From positions 1 to 14,724 of the forward strand of contig JAKONB010000344.1 of the NCBI GenBank assembly GCA_022702195.1: 14,724 nt of DNA. The letters are read 5' to 3'. The notes beneath the pieces are model-generated. The model saw nothing but the letters and a program-made list of their open reading frames with translations, did not search any database and had not been told where the DNA came from. The stretch is from Beijerinckiaceae bacterium. Its GTDB lineage: Bacteria; Pseudomonadota; Alphaproteobacteria; Rhizobiales; Beijerinckiaceae. Shown in pieces: positions 1 to 6,620 of this stretch (its first letter is position 1; each line of letters opens with the position of its first letter). The position numbers were made by a program, and so were the translations under genes.

Positions 1-62
1 CGGGCGCGGGGGGGGCGTGAAACCGGATCGTTCCCGCATCCCTCTCACGGACCCGTCATACC

Positions 63-440
63 ATGCGCTCCTTCGCCCCGCGCACCGGCCGGTTGCTGCT
101 CGCTGCTGGCCTCGTCTTCCTCATGGCCGCGTGCAACGCCAATAAGTCCGGCCCCACCGTGGACTTGGCGGGCTACACGCCCGATCCGGCGCTGAAGACG
201 GCGTCGGCCGGCAACCTCACCGGCCGCGTGCGCCACGCCTGCACCGTCACCCAGGCCCGCCTCCAGAACGTGTCGGAAGTCTCCCTGGCGCGCCCCTGTG
301 GCTGCTATGCTCAACGCACCCTGTCGAGCCTCGACAAGGGCGAACTCGATGCCTATCGCGCCACCGGCTATTTCAACGACTCGGCCAAAGCCAAGGCCCT
401 GGATGCTCTCGACAGCTGCAAGCTGCCGCGTCCGGTCTAG
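63..440 (+). CDS. Small cysteine-rich lipoprotein, function unknown
   Basis: A 125-residue protein that I do not recognise by family. It opens with a basic stretch (R2, R7, R10), a hydrophobic core at residues 11-22 and a lipobox LMAAC with C24 as the likely lipidated cysteine, so it should be anchored in the outer or inner membrane facing the periplasm. The mature part is about 100 residues and has four more cysteines (C60, C79, C81, C119, including a CGC motif), an even number that could form two disulfides. The start at this ATG is set by the signal peptide; the upstream ribosome-binding site is weak. It converges on the AI-2E-family gene, separated by two palindromes. The opposite-strand frame over it is a shadow with no recognisable features. 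Confidence 0.75.
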   Translation: MRSFAPRTGRLLLAAGLVFLMAACNANKSGPTVDLAGYTPDPALKTASAGNLTGRVRHACTVTQARLQNVSEVSLARPCGCYAQRTLSSLDKGELDAYRATGYFNDSAKAKALDALDSCKLPRPV

Positions 441-441
441 A

Positions 442-485
442 GCATCGTCCCGAAAGGTGGTCTCCGGCTTTCGGAAAAAGACGAT
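442..485. repeat. Imperfect palindromic intergenic element
   Basis: Two nested inverted repeats lie just after the lipoprotein stop codon: an outer pair atcgtc (444-449) / gacgat (480-485) and an inner pair ccgaaag (450-456) / ctttcgg (468-474), with a run of five A between the inner and outer right arms. It resembles a dispersed intergenic palindrome that I recall from Rhizobiales genomes (core CCCGAAAA...TTTTCGG), but I cannot search for other copies here. It could also act in transcript ending for the + strand gene. Confidence 0.5.
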
Positions 486-492
486 ACAGTAG

Positions 493-529
493 GATACCGC
501 TTCCGGCCGACGAGGCCGGAAGCGGTATC
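493..529. terminator. Perfect 16-bp hairpin between convergent genes
   Basis: Arms 493-508 and 514-529 are perfect reverse complements (16 bp, GC-rich) around a 5-nt loop gacga. The position between the ends of two convergent genes suggests a bidirectional transcription terminator. Neither side is followed by a T-tract, so it is not a textbook Rho-independent terminator; a role in mRNA 3' end protection is equally possible. Confidence 0.55.
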
Positions 530-576
530 ACTGAGCCCACGCGGCGGCTCGGCCGCGTCGGGTCCGTATCATGGCT

Positions 577-1737
577 TCAGGGTCGGACTGTCAGCGAGGC
601 CTCCTCACCCTCGGTGAATTCACGCCAGAGCAGGATCAGCGCAGCCATAACCGCCGGGCCGAGGAACAGGCCGAGCAGACCGAAGCTCTCGACACCACCC
701 AAAATGCCGAGCAGCACCCACAAGAACGGCAGCCGAGTGGTGCCGCCGATCAGGGCCGGTCGCACGAAATGGTCGGCCACGAAGGTCACCACGAAGCCTG
801 CCACCACCACGATCAGCGCCGGCATCACCGCCCCGTCGGCGAGGCGGATGGCCGCGGCGATCCCGAACACCACCGGGGCCGCGAACGGAATCATTGCCGC
901 CACCGCCGTGAGCGCGCCGAGCAAGACCGAGTGCGGCACACCGGCGAAATAGTAGACGATCCCGAGCAGGGCGCCTTCACCGATCCCCACCAGCACCAGG
1001 CCGTCCACCGTGCCGTGCACCGACGCCACCATCTGCCGAGCCACGCGCTCGCCGCGCGGGCCGAACAGTCGCGCGCTGGCCACGAGGACCTGCCGCGTCA
1101 CCACATGACCGTCCCGAAACAGGAAGAACAGGGCAACGAGGCTGAAGCCGAACAAAACCGCCCGCCGTACGATCTGCGCGCCGAGCGTCCGCGAAAGCCC
1201 AATGGCGGTGGAATTGTCGAAACGGTGGAGCAATTCCTTACCGGCATCGGGATGGCTGAGATTCTGCGCCCACCAAGCGCTGGCCTGCGCACTTCCGAAG
1301 GGCAGCCTGCCGAGGAGATCCGGCACCGGAATGCCGGTCTGCTCCATGGAGCGAGCCCAATCCATCAGGTCGTGCGCCTCGCGCGCCGCCTGCACCCCCA
1401 GCACCACGAGGGGCGCTAGGAAGACGAGGGCGACCGCGAGGGTGAACAGTGCAGGCAGGAGCAGGTTGTGCCCCGTCGGCGGCCAGCGCCGCTCCGCACG
1501 GGCATAGAGCGGCCCCAGCGCGATCGCCAGGATGACCGCCCAGACCAGGGCCGGCAGGAACGGGTGCAACACCCAGAGCCCGAGGGCCGCCAAGGCGAGC
1601 ACCAGGGCGGTACGGGCCGCCCCCTGAGCCGGGGGACTGAACCGAGCTGCCTCGTTGGTGGAATGCGCCGGAGGCGGGGCGGAGGGATGAACCGCCGGGG
1701 GTGCAAACGGCGCCGGTTCGTGCGGGATCGGATCCAT
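577..1737 (-). CDS. AI-2E family (PerM/YdiK-like) membrane transporter
   Basis: A 386-residue polytopic inner-membrane protein of the AI-2E transporter/PerM family, whose members are linked to export or exchange of small molecules or ions; the substrate cannot be told from sequence. The first 40 residues are a Pro/Ala-rich cytoplasmic tail. Hydrophobic segments follow at about 41-78 (probably two helices), 91-116, 187-208, 246-265, 270-298, 303-322 and 335-371, with the large soluble loop (about 117-185) usual for the family. The conserved C-terminal block holds DHFVRP (322-327), TRLPFLWVLLGILGG (334-348) and GLFLGP (356-361). An AAGG lies about 13 nt before the ATG, a loose fit. The gene is divergent from acpXL and convergent with the lipoprotein gene, so it is probably a single-gene unit. 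Confidence 0.88.
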   Translation of the reverse strand: MDPIPHEPAPFAPPAVHPSAPPPAHSTNEAARFSPPAQGAARTALVLALAALGLWVLHPFLPALVWAVILAIALGPLYARAERRWPPTGHNLLLPALFTLAVALVFLAPLVVLGVQAAREAHDLMDWARSMEQTGIPVPDLLGRLPFGSAQASAWWAQNLSHPDAGKELLHRFDNSTAIGLSRTLGAQIVRRAVLFGFSLVALFFLFRDGHVVTRQVLVASARLFGPRGERVARQMVASVHGTVDGLVLVGIGEGALLGIVYYFAGVPHSVLLGALTAVAAMIPFAAPVVFGIAAAIRLADGAVMPALIVVVAGFVVTFVADHFVRPALIGGTTRLPFLWVLLGILGGVESFGLLGLFLGPAVMAALILLWREFTEGEEASLTVRP

Positions 1738-2067
1738 GGTCGTTCGCTACCTTGTGACCGGACGCCGAACGATCCGGGGCTTCGCGGGTGGGCCGCAGTG
1801 ACGCCATCCGCAGCTCCATCTAGGCCCATCCCCCTGCGTCAGGAATGGCCGCCCGCTCACAATCCCGAAGGATGCCGTCCGGTGCCCGAGGTTGCCCGCT
1901 CTACCCCCCTCGTGTAAGGGACCGCCTTCTCTCAAAGGCGGCTGTCGGTCGTCCGACGGAGCATGCTGCGCGCTCGGGGGCGCCAGGCAACATGCGCCGG
2001 CCTCGGTTTTCGGCCTCCGTCACCGCCGCCCGATCCGGCGGGACATCCAGGAAAACGGCGAGAACGC
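1738..2067. other. Divergent regulatory region between AI-2E gene and acpXL
   Basis: About 330 nt without a convincing gene. It must hold the promoters of both the AI-2E-family gene (leftward) and the VLCFA array (rightward). I see no strong sigma-70 hexamer pair; the best candidate, TTGCCC at 1892-1897 with TGTAAG at 1913-1918, has a short 15-nt spacer and is weak. A hairpin lies at 1922-1941, and tgcccg occurs twice ten bases apart (1883 and 1893). An open frame runs from 1963 into acpXL, but its first 35 codons are low-complexity and not part of the carrier-protein fold. Confidence 0.5.
1922..1941 (+). promoter_or_regulatory. Hairpin upstream of acpXL, possible leader element
   Basis: Perfect 7-bp inverted repeat ccgcctt (1922-1928) / aaggcgg (1935-1941) with a 6-nt loop, about 126 nt before the acpXL start. 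It could be an operator, a leader hairpin or the end of a short upstream transcript. No T-tract follows on either strand. Confidence 0.3.
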
Positions 2068-2370
2068 ATGTCCGACCAGACCCACACCCCCACTTTCGAG
2101 CGCGTCGCGGACATCATCGCCGATACCGCCGACATCCCGCGCGACACGATCACGCCGGAGAGTCACGCGATCGACGATCTCGGCATCGACTCCTTGGCTT
2201 TCCTCGACATTGCCTTCGCGGTCGACAAGGCCTTCGGGATCAAGCTGCCGCTCGAGCGCTGGACCCAGGAAGTCAACGAGGGCAAGGTCCCGGCCGAGGA
2301 ATATTTCGTGCTCAAGAACCTCTGCGCCCGCATCGACGCGCTCGTGGCCGAGAAGGCCGCCAAGGCCTGA
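2068..2370 (+). CDS. acpXL: Acyl carrier protein AcpXL for lipid A very-long-chain fatty acid
   Basis: A 100-residue acidic carrier protein that holds the growing VLCFA as a thioester on a 4'-phosphopantetheine arm in the cytoplasm before LpxXL moves it to lipid A. The attachment site is S42 in the DDLGIDSL motif (36-43). The AcpXL hallmarks are ITPESH (28-33), the FGIKLPLE segment (56-63) and the block WTQEVNEGKVP (65-75) followed by EEYFVLKNLC (77-86); ordinary AcpP lacks this insertion and is shorter (about 78 residues). I chose the ATG preceded by an AGGAAAACGGCGAGAA stretch; the frame stays open 35 codons upstream, but that part has biased composition and no carrier similarity. It is the first gene of the VLCFA array; a 109-nt gap follows, so it may also be made as an abundant separate message. 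Confidence 0.96.
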   Translation: MSDQTHTPTFERVADIIADTADIPRDTITPESHAIDDLGIDSLAFLDIAFAVDKAFGIKLPLERWTQEVNEGKVPAEEYFVLKNLCARIDALVAEKAAKA

Positions 2371-2479
2371 GGGTCAACGGATCTGCTAGATCGGAGGCCA
2401 AGGCCTTCCGGTCTTTCGAGCCCCATTCCGCGTTGGCGGGATTGGCCCTCTGTTTTCGAGCGGAGCCCGAAGAACAACC

Positions 2480-2974
2480 ATGCGCCTCGAATATTTCGAG
2501 ATGATCGACGCCGTGACCGCCCTCGACCGAGAGGCCGGCCGGATCGAGGCCCTGGCCCGCGTGCCTATGGAGAGCCCGGTCTTCGAGGGGCATTTCCCCG
2601 GACATCCCCTGGTGCCGGGGGTGCTTCTTACCGAGACTATGGCGCAGGCCTCTGGCTACCTACTGCTGGCCCATCTCGGCTTCCGGCAGATGCCGTTCCT
2701 GATGGCGGTCGACAGGGCGCGTTTCCGCTCCTTCGTCGGTCCCGGTGCCGAACTCGTCGTCACGGCGAGCCTCGAGCATGACGGCTCAGGCTATGCGGTG
2801 ACGAAAGCCTCGATCCGACATGACGGCAAGCCTTTGGCCGATGCCGAATTGCGTTTCCGCACCATGCCGTTCCCGGACGGTCTCGACGCACCGATGCGCC
2901 TCCGGGCGCAATCGATCGGGTTGTTCGACCTTGCCGGACTGACGGCGGACGCATCGGCAGGAATCCCCGCATGA
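2480..2974 (+). CDS. fabZXL: 3-hydroxyacyl-ACP dehydratase FabZ-like (FabZXL)
   Basis: A 164-residue single hot-dog-fold dehydratase that should remove water from 3-hydroxyacyl-AcpXL during VLCFA elongation. The FabZ signature is intact: EGHFPGHPLVPGVLLTE (36-52) gives catalytic H38 and E52, with the 14-residue spacing seen in FabZ enzymes (H49/E63 in Pseudomonas numbering, from memory), followed by TMAQASGYL on the active-site helix. About 25 residues follow the last expected strand (end near 139) and look like a variable tail. The start is set by the fold; the ribosome-binding site is weak (GAAGAA about 8 nt upstream). Its stop overlaps the fabF2XL start as ATGA (2971-2974), which suggests translational coupling. 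A general FabZ is expected elsewhere on the chromosome; the location says this copy serves lipid A. Confidence 0.94.
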   Translation: MRLEYFEMIDAVTALDREAGRIEALARVPMESPVFEGHFPGHPLVPGVLLTETMAQASGYLLLAHLGFRQMPFLMAVDRARFRSFVGPGAELVVTASLEHDGSGYAVTKASIRHDGKPLADAELRFRTMPFPDGLDAPMRLRAQSIGLFDLAGLTADASAGIPA

Positions 2975-4104
2975 GCCAGGATGTCGTCGTCACCGGCCTC
3001 GGCCTCGTCTCCTGCGCGGGGGAGGGGATCGGGGCTCATCTGGCGGCCCTCGAAGCGGGGGCGCCCGCGCGCACCGACACCGAGCGCTTCGCTCCCTACA
3101 CCGTCCACCCGGTGCCCCCCCTCGCCCTCGACGGCCAGATTCCGAAGAAATCCGACCAACGCCAGATGGAGCCCTGGCAGCGGCTCGGCGTCTATGCGGC
3201 TGGCCTCGCACTCGATTCCGCAGGCGTGAACGCCGATGCGGCGCTGAAGAGCGCCATGCACCTCGTGGTCGCCTGCGGCGGCGGCGAGCGCGACACGGCG
3301 GTGGACGGAGCGATCCTCACTGGCCTGCGGGACGCCGCCGATCCGGGCGCCTATCTCAATGAGCATCTGCTGAACGACCTGCGGCCAACCCTGTTCCTGG
3401 CCCAGCTCTCGAATCTGCTCGCCGGCAACATCGCCATCGTGCACGGAGTTACTGGCGCATCACGCACCTTCATGGGCGAGGAGGCGGCCGGCACCGATGC
3501 CCTGCGCATCGCTCAGGCCCGGATTGCCAGCGGGCAGGTCGAGTGCATGCTGGTGGGCGGCTCATACAGCGCCGAGCGTCCCGACGTGATGGTGGTCCAC
3601 GAGATGGGCGGCTACCTGCGGGCCAAGCCATTCCGCCCGGTCTTTTCGCGAGACGGCGAGGGCGAGGCCGGCTTCATCTTAGGGAGCGCCGCCGCCTTCC
3701 TGGTGCTGGAGTCCGTCGCACATGCCCGCAGCCGCGGGGCCACGATCCTGGCTCGGCTCGCACCGGTCGCAAGCGATCGTACCCGGCGCGAGCCAGGCGC
3801 CGTCGCCCGGAGCCTCGAGCATCTCTGGCAGCAAGTGGATCTCCCGGCTCCCGACCGGGTGCTCTCGGGCGCCACCGGTGTCGGGGGGATCACCGCGGAG
3901 GAAGGCGAGGCCCTGGCGCGGATCGCCCCTGAAGCTGGGATCACGGCCCTGGGCGACGTGATCGGCCATTCCCTCGAGGTGACTGCCCCGTTCGGGGCAG
4001 CCCTGGCCGCCGGGCTGGTGGCCGCTGGCAAGGCCCGGGACGTCGCGGTCACGATCGTAGGCCATCGCCGCGGCGAGGGCATGATCCGCGTGACGGCGGC
4101 CTGA
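2971..4104 (+). CDS. fabF2XL: Beta-ketoacyl synthase homologue lacking the catalytic cysteine (FabF2XL)
   Basis: A 377-residue thiolase-fold ketosynthase homologue. The N-terminus (VVVTGLGLVSCAGEG, 5-19) and the VGGSYSAE region (195-202) are clear ketosynthase landmarks. However, counting back from the VGG turn, the position of the nucleophilic cysteine is E171, within SRTFMGEEAAG (164-174). The first catalytic histidine motif (NAHGTSTP in FabF) is replaced by LSGATGVGG around 298-306. Only the second histidine motif survives (IGH, H333), and its preceding lysine is missing. It therefore should not condense alone and looks like a partner or chain-length-factor-type subunit for FabF1XL. It is translationally coupled to fabZXL by ATGA overlap, with AGGA about 9 nt upstream. 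The position and order match fabF2XL of the rhizobial acpXL clusters. Confidence 0.9.
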   Translation: MSQDVVVTGLGLVSCAGEGIGAHLAALEAGAPARTDTERFAPYTVHPVPPLALDGQIPKKSDQRQMEPWQRLGVYAAGLALDSAGVNADAALKSAMHLVVACGGGERDTAVDGAILTGLRDAADPGAYLNEHLLNDLRPTLFLAQLSNLLAGNIAIVHGVTGASRTFMGEEAAGTDALRIAQARIASGQVECMLVGGSYSAERPDVMVVHEMGGYLRAKPFRPVFSRDGEGEAGFILGSAAAFLVLESVAHARSRGATILARLAPVASDRTRREPGAVARSLEHLWQQVDLPAPDRVLSGATGVGGITAEEGEALARIAPEAGITALGDVIGHSLEVTAPFGAALAAGLVAAGKARDVAVTIVGHRRGEGMIRVTAA

Positions 4105-4275
4105 TCCGGTGTCGATGCGGACCGCACGCGACCATGACGCGCCCGGTCCGGACACCGAGGCGACTTGGTACATACCCTCCTTCTCCGAGGAGGGTATGGC
4201 CCCGCATTTCCTTCCCTTCCTCCCGATCCCCCGCATGCCTTTCTCAGGATGCTGCGGATGGACTAAGACGGCGCG
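4105..4275 (+). promoter_or_regulatory. Structured spacer between fabF2XL and fabF1XL
   Basis: A 171-nt gap in an otherwise tight array, with two stem-loops. The first, right after the fabF2XL stop, pairs 4107-4113 with 4151-4157 and 4118-4124 with 4144-4150 (14 bp with a 4-nt bulge), with a further 4 bp possible inside. The second is a perfect 11-bp stem, 4171-4181 with 4188-4198, and a 6-nt loop. Neither has a T-tract. Likely roles are mRNA processing or stability, or attenuation that sets the ratio of the two synthase subunits. Confidence 0.5.
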
Positions 4276-5559
4276 ATGACGAAGCAACCTCTCCGCGACG
4301 CGAAGGGCCGGCCGCTCGTGGCGGTCACCGGCCTCGGCATCGTGACCTCTCTCGGCCAGGGCCAGGCGGACAATTGGGCCGCCCTGACGGCCGGGCGCTC
4401 GGGCATCCACGCGATCAAGCGCTTCTCCACCAAGGGACTGCGCACCCGCATCGCCGGCACCGTGGATTTCCTCGACACCGACCCGGTGGTCGCGCCCGCT
4501 CTGTCGCAACGCTTTGCCGAAGAAGCCGCCGAGGAGGCGATTGCCCAGGCCGGCATCGGATCAGCGGGGAATTTTCCCGGCGCCCTGTTCATCGCCGTTC
4601 CCCCCGTGGAGATGGAATGGCCCCAGCGTCACGCGCTGGCCGAGGCCTCGGGCCAGGACGGTCCGATCACCTATACGGATCTGCAGCGCGCGGCGGCGAG
4701 CCGCCGTTTCGATGCTTGGCACGACCTCTTCATCTTCGGCTCGGTGGCCGACCACATCGCCGACCGCTTAGGCACGAAGGGTTCGCCGATCTCGCTGTCC
4801 ACCGCATGCTCGTCGGGGGCTACCGCGATCCAGCTCGGCGTCGAGGCGATCCGCCGCGGCGAGGTGACCGCCGCCCTATGCATCGGTACGGATGGCTCGG
4901 TGAACCCTGAATCGCTGATCCGGTTCTCGCTGCTCTCGGCCCTGTCGACCCAGAACGACCCGCCCGAGGCGGCTTCGAAGCCTTTCTCGAAGAACCGCGA
5001 TGGCTTCGTGATGGGCGAGGGAGCCGGCGCCCTGGTCCTCGAAGATGCGGAGAGCGCGCGGGCACGCGGCGCGACGATCCTGGGCTACGTGCTCGGCTGC
5101 GGCGAGAAGGGAGACGGTTTCCACCGCACCCGGTCGAGTCCCGATGGGGCGCCCGGAATCGCGGCGATCCGCGCCGCCCTCGACGATGCGAGCCTCACGC
5201 CCGATGCCATCGACACCATCAATGCCCACGGCACCTCGACGCCGGAGAACGACAAGATGGAGGCGATGGGTTGCGCCGCCGTGTTCGGCGAGCGTATCGG
5301 GCGCCTTCCAATCTCCTCCAACAAGTCGATGATCGGCCATACCCTCACGGCGGCCGGCGCTATCGAGGCAGTGGTCTCGCTCCTGACCATCACGCACGGA
5401 CGCATTCCACCGACCATTAACTACGCGGTGCCGGACCCGGCGATTCCCCTCAACGTGGTGGCCGAGGCCCGCGACATGCGGGTCGGGCGCGTGCTCTCCA
5501 ATTCCTTCGGCTTTGGCGGGCAGAACACCTGCCTCGTCCTGGGGGACGAGCCCGCATGA
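4276..5559 (+). CDS. fabF1XL: Beta-ketoacyl-ACP synthase II-type enzyme (FabF1XL)
   Basis: A 427-residue condensing enzyme that joins malonyl units to the acyl chain on AcpXL. All ketosynthase catalytic residues are present: nucleophile C178 in LSTACSSG (174-181), H318 in NAHGTSTP (316-323), K350 and H355 in NKSMIGH (349-355), and the C-terminal SNSFGFGGQN loop (408-417). Length fits FabF (about 413) with a short N-terminal addition. The start is the only ATG available; an in-frame stop lies just upstream, and the ribosome-binding site is weak, so translation may depend on the structured spacer before it. Its stop overlaps the next start as ATGA (5556-5559). Together with the cysteine-less FabF2XL it is the likely condensing pair of the VLCFA pathway. 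Confidence 0.95.
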   Translation: MTKQPLRDAKGRPLVAVTGLGIVTSLGQGQADNWAALTAGRSGIHAIKRFSTKGLRTRIAGTVDFLDTDPVVAPALSQRFAEEAAEEAIAQAGIGSAGNFPGALFIAVPPVEMEWPQRHALAEASGQDGPITYTDLQRAAASRRFDAWHDLFIFGSVADHIADRLGTKGSPISLSTACSSGATAIQLGVEAIRRGEVTAALCIGTDGSVNPESLIRFSLLSALSTQNDPPEAASKPFSKNRDGFVMGEGAGALVLEDAESARARGATILGYVLGCGEKGDGFHRTRSSPDGAPGIAAIRAALDDASLTPDAIDTINAHGTSTPENDKMEAMGCAAVFGERIGRLPISSNKSMIGHTLTAAGAIEAVVSLLTITHGRIPPTINYAVPDPAIPLNVVAEARDMRVGRVLSNSFGFGGQNTCLVLGDEPA

Positions 5560-6320
5560 GCACGATGGAGACCAAGTGTGTCCTCGTCACCGGTGGCGCC
5601 TCCGGTCTCGGGGCCGCCATCGTCCGCGCACTGGCGGGAGCCGGCTACGACGTGGCCTTCACCTACCGCTCCTCGGCCGAGGCCGCTGCGCGCCTCGTTG
5701 CGGAGCTGGAGCAAACCCAACCGGGCCGAACCGTCACGTTTCACGCCTTAGACCTGTCGGACCACGACGCGATCGAGGCCTTCTGCGATGCCCAGGAGGG
5801 ACAGGGCTTCTACGGCCTTGTTCACAATGCCGGGCAATCCTACGACGCCCTCGCGGCGATGATGGCGCAGGATCAGGCCGAAGCGGCCATGCAGGTGAAT
5901 TTCTGGTCACTGACCCGACTCGCCAAATCCCTGGTGCGCGGGATGATCCGCGCTCGTACCGGCCGTATCGTCGCCATCGGCTCGGTGGCCGCCCTCCAAG
6001 CCAATCCGGGCAACGCCGCCTATGCGGCGACCAAGGGCGCGCTCATCGCCTATTGCCGGACGCTGGCCATTGAATCAGCCAAGCGGGGGGTCACGGTGAA
6101 CGTCATCGCGCCAGGCTTCATCGACACCGACATGATGGCGCCCTACGCCGCCCACCGGGCCGGCATGGAGAAGCAGATCCCCGCCGGCCGCTTCGCGAAG
6201 CCAGACGAGGTGGCGGCTCTGGCCGCCTTCCTGATGGGAGAGGGAGCGGCGTATATCACAGGCACGGTGCTGCCCGTCGATGGCGGCCTCACGGCCATGA
6301 TGGGCGTACATCGCCCCTGA
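5556..6320 (+). CDS. Short-chain dehydrogenase, FabG-like 3-oxoacyl-ACP reductase
   Basis: A 254-residue classical SDR, probably the keto-reducing step of VLCFA elongation using NAD(P)H. The Rossmann motif TGGASGLG is at 12-19, NAG at 91-93, the structural N115, and the catalytic triad S143, Y156, K160 (YAATK). The C-terminal AAYITGTVLPVDGG (231-244) is typical of FabG proteins. An ATGA overlap with fabF1XL and a GGGGGA about 9 nt upstream support the start and coupling. The six-gene acpXL cluster described from rhizobia has no reductase at this position, so this gene supplies an activity that would otherwise be borrowed from general FabG. Substrate specificity is inferred from location; SDR sequences alone do not prove it. 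Confidence 0.9.
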   Translation: MSTMETKCVLVTGGASGLGAAIVRALAGAGYDVAFTYRSSAEAAARLVAELEQTQPGRTVTFHALDLSDHDAIEAFCDAQEGQGFYGLVHNAGQSYDALAAMMAQDQAEAAMQVNFWSLTRLAKSLVRGMIRARTGRIVAIGSVAALQANPGNAAYAATKGALIAYCRTLAIESAKRGVTVNVIAPGFIDTDMMAPYAAHRAGMEKQIPAGRFAKPDEVAALAAFLMGEGAAYITGTVLPVDGGLTAMMGVHRP

Positions 6321-6325
6321 AACCG

Positions 6326-6598
6326 ATGATGTCGCGCATCCTCCCGTGCCTGATGATCGCCACTGGCCCTGCGCTGGCCGTCGAGGTGTTTCGTGTGGAG
6401 GGGCTCGCGCGCGGCGAGACCCTGAGCATCCGTGAGAGGCCGGACGCAGCCGCTCAGGCGCTCGGCCAGGTCCCGCAGGGCACCCGCATCCGCGGCTTCG
6501 GCTGTAACAGCGACACGCCAAGCGGCCTGACTTGGTGTCGCGTAAAATCCAGCATGATCGTTGGCTGGGCGCGACGACGCTACCTCGCCCCGGAATAA
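6326..6598 (+). CDS. Small secreted SH3-like (SH3b) domain protein
   Basis: A 90-residue protein with a short signal peptide (residues 1-18, hydrophobic core and AxA-type end ...GPALA) and a mature part of about 70 residues. The pattern ETLSIRERPDAAAQALGQVPQGTRI (split over 31-55), then WCRV (70-73) and VGWARRRYL (79-87), is that of a bacterial SH3 domain, which in the periplasm often binds peptidoglycan or other envelope partners. C60 and C71 could form a disulfide. There are two adjacent ATG codons; either may start. It sits 5 nt after the FabG-like gene and 22 nt before adh2XL, so it is co-transcribed with the lipid A genes. It has no counterpart in the six-gene rhizobial cluster as I know it. 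Confidence 0.75.
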   Translation: MMSRILPCLMIATGPALAVEVFRVEGLARGETLSIRERPDAAAQALGQVPQGTRIRGFGCNSDTPSGLTWCRVKSSMIVGWARRRYLAPE

Positions 6599-6620
6599 CC
6601 CAGAGAATTGGACCCGCCCC

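Noticed and set aside
571..1419. Long + strand open frame (282 codons) opposite the AI-2E-family gene
   Set aside because: Its composition (His, Arg, Glu, Gln rich, no hydrophobic core) is typical of the antisense of a GC-rich membrane-protein gene; the minus strand encodes a clear family protein.
1963..2067. N-terminal extension of AcpXL by 35 codons
   Set aside because: Low-complexity Pro/Arg-rich sequence outside the carrier fold; the ATG at 2068 gives the expected family length.
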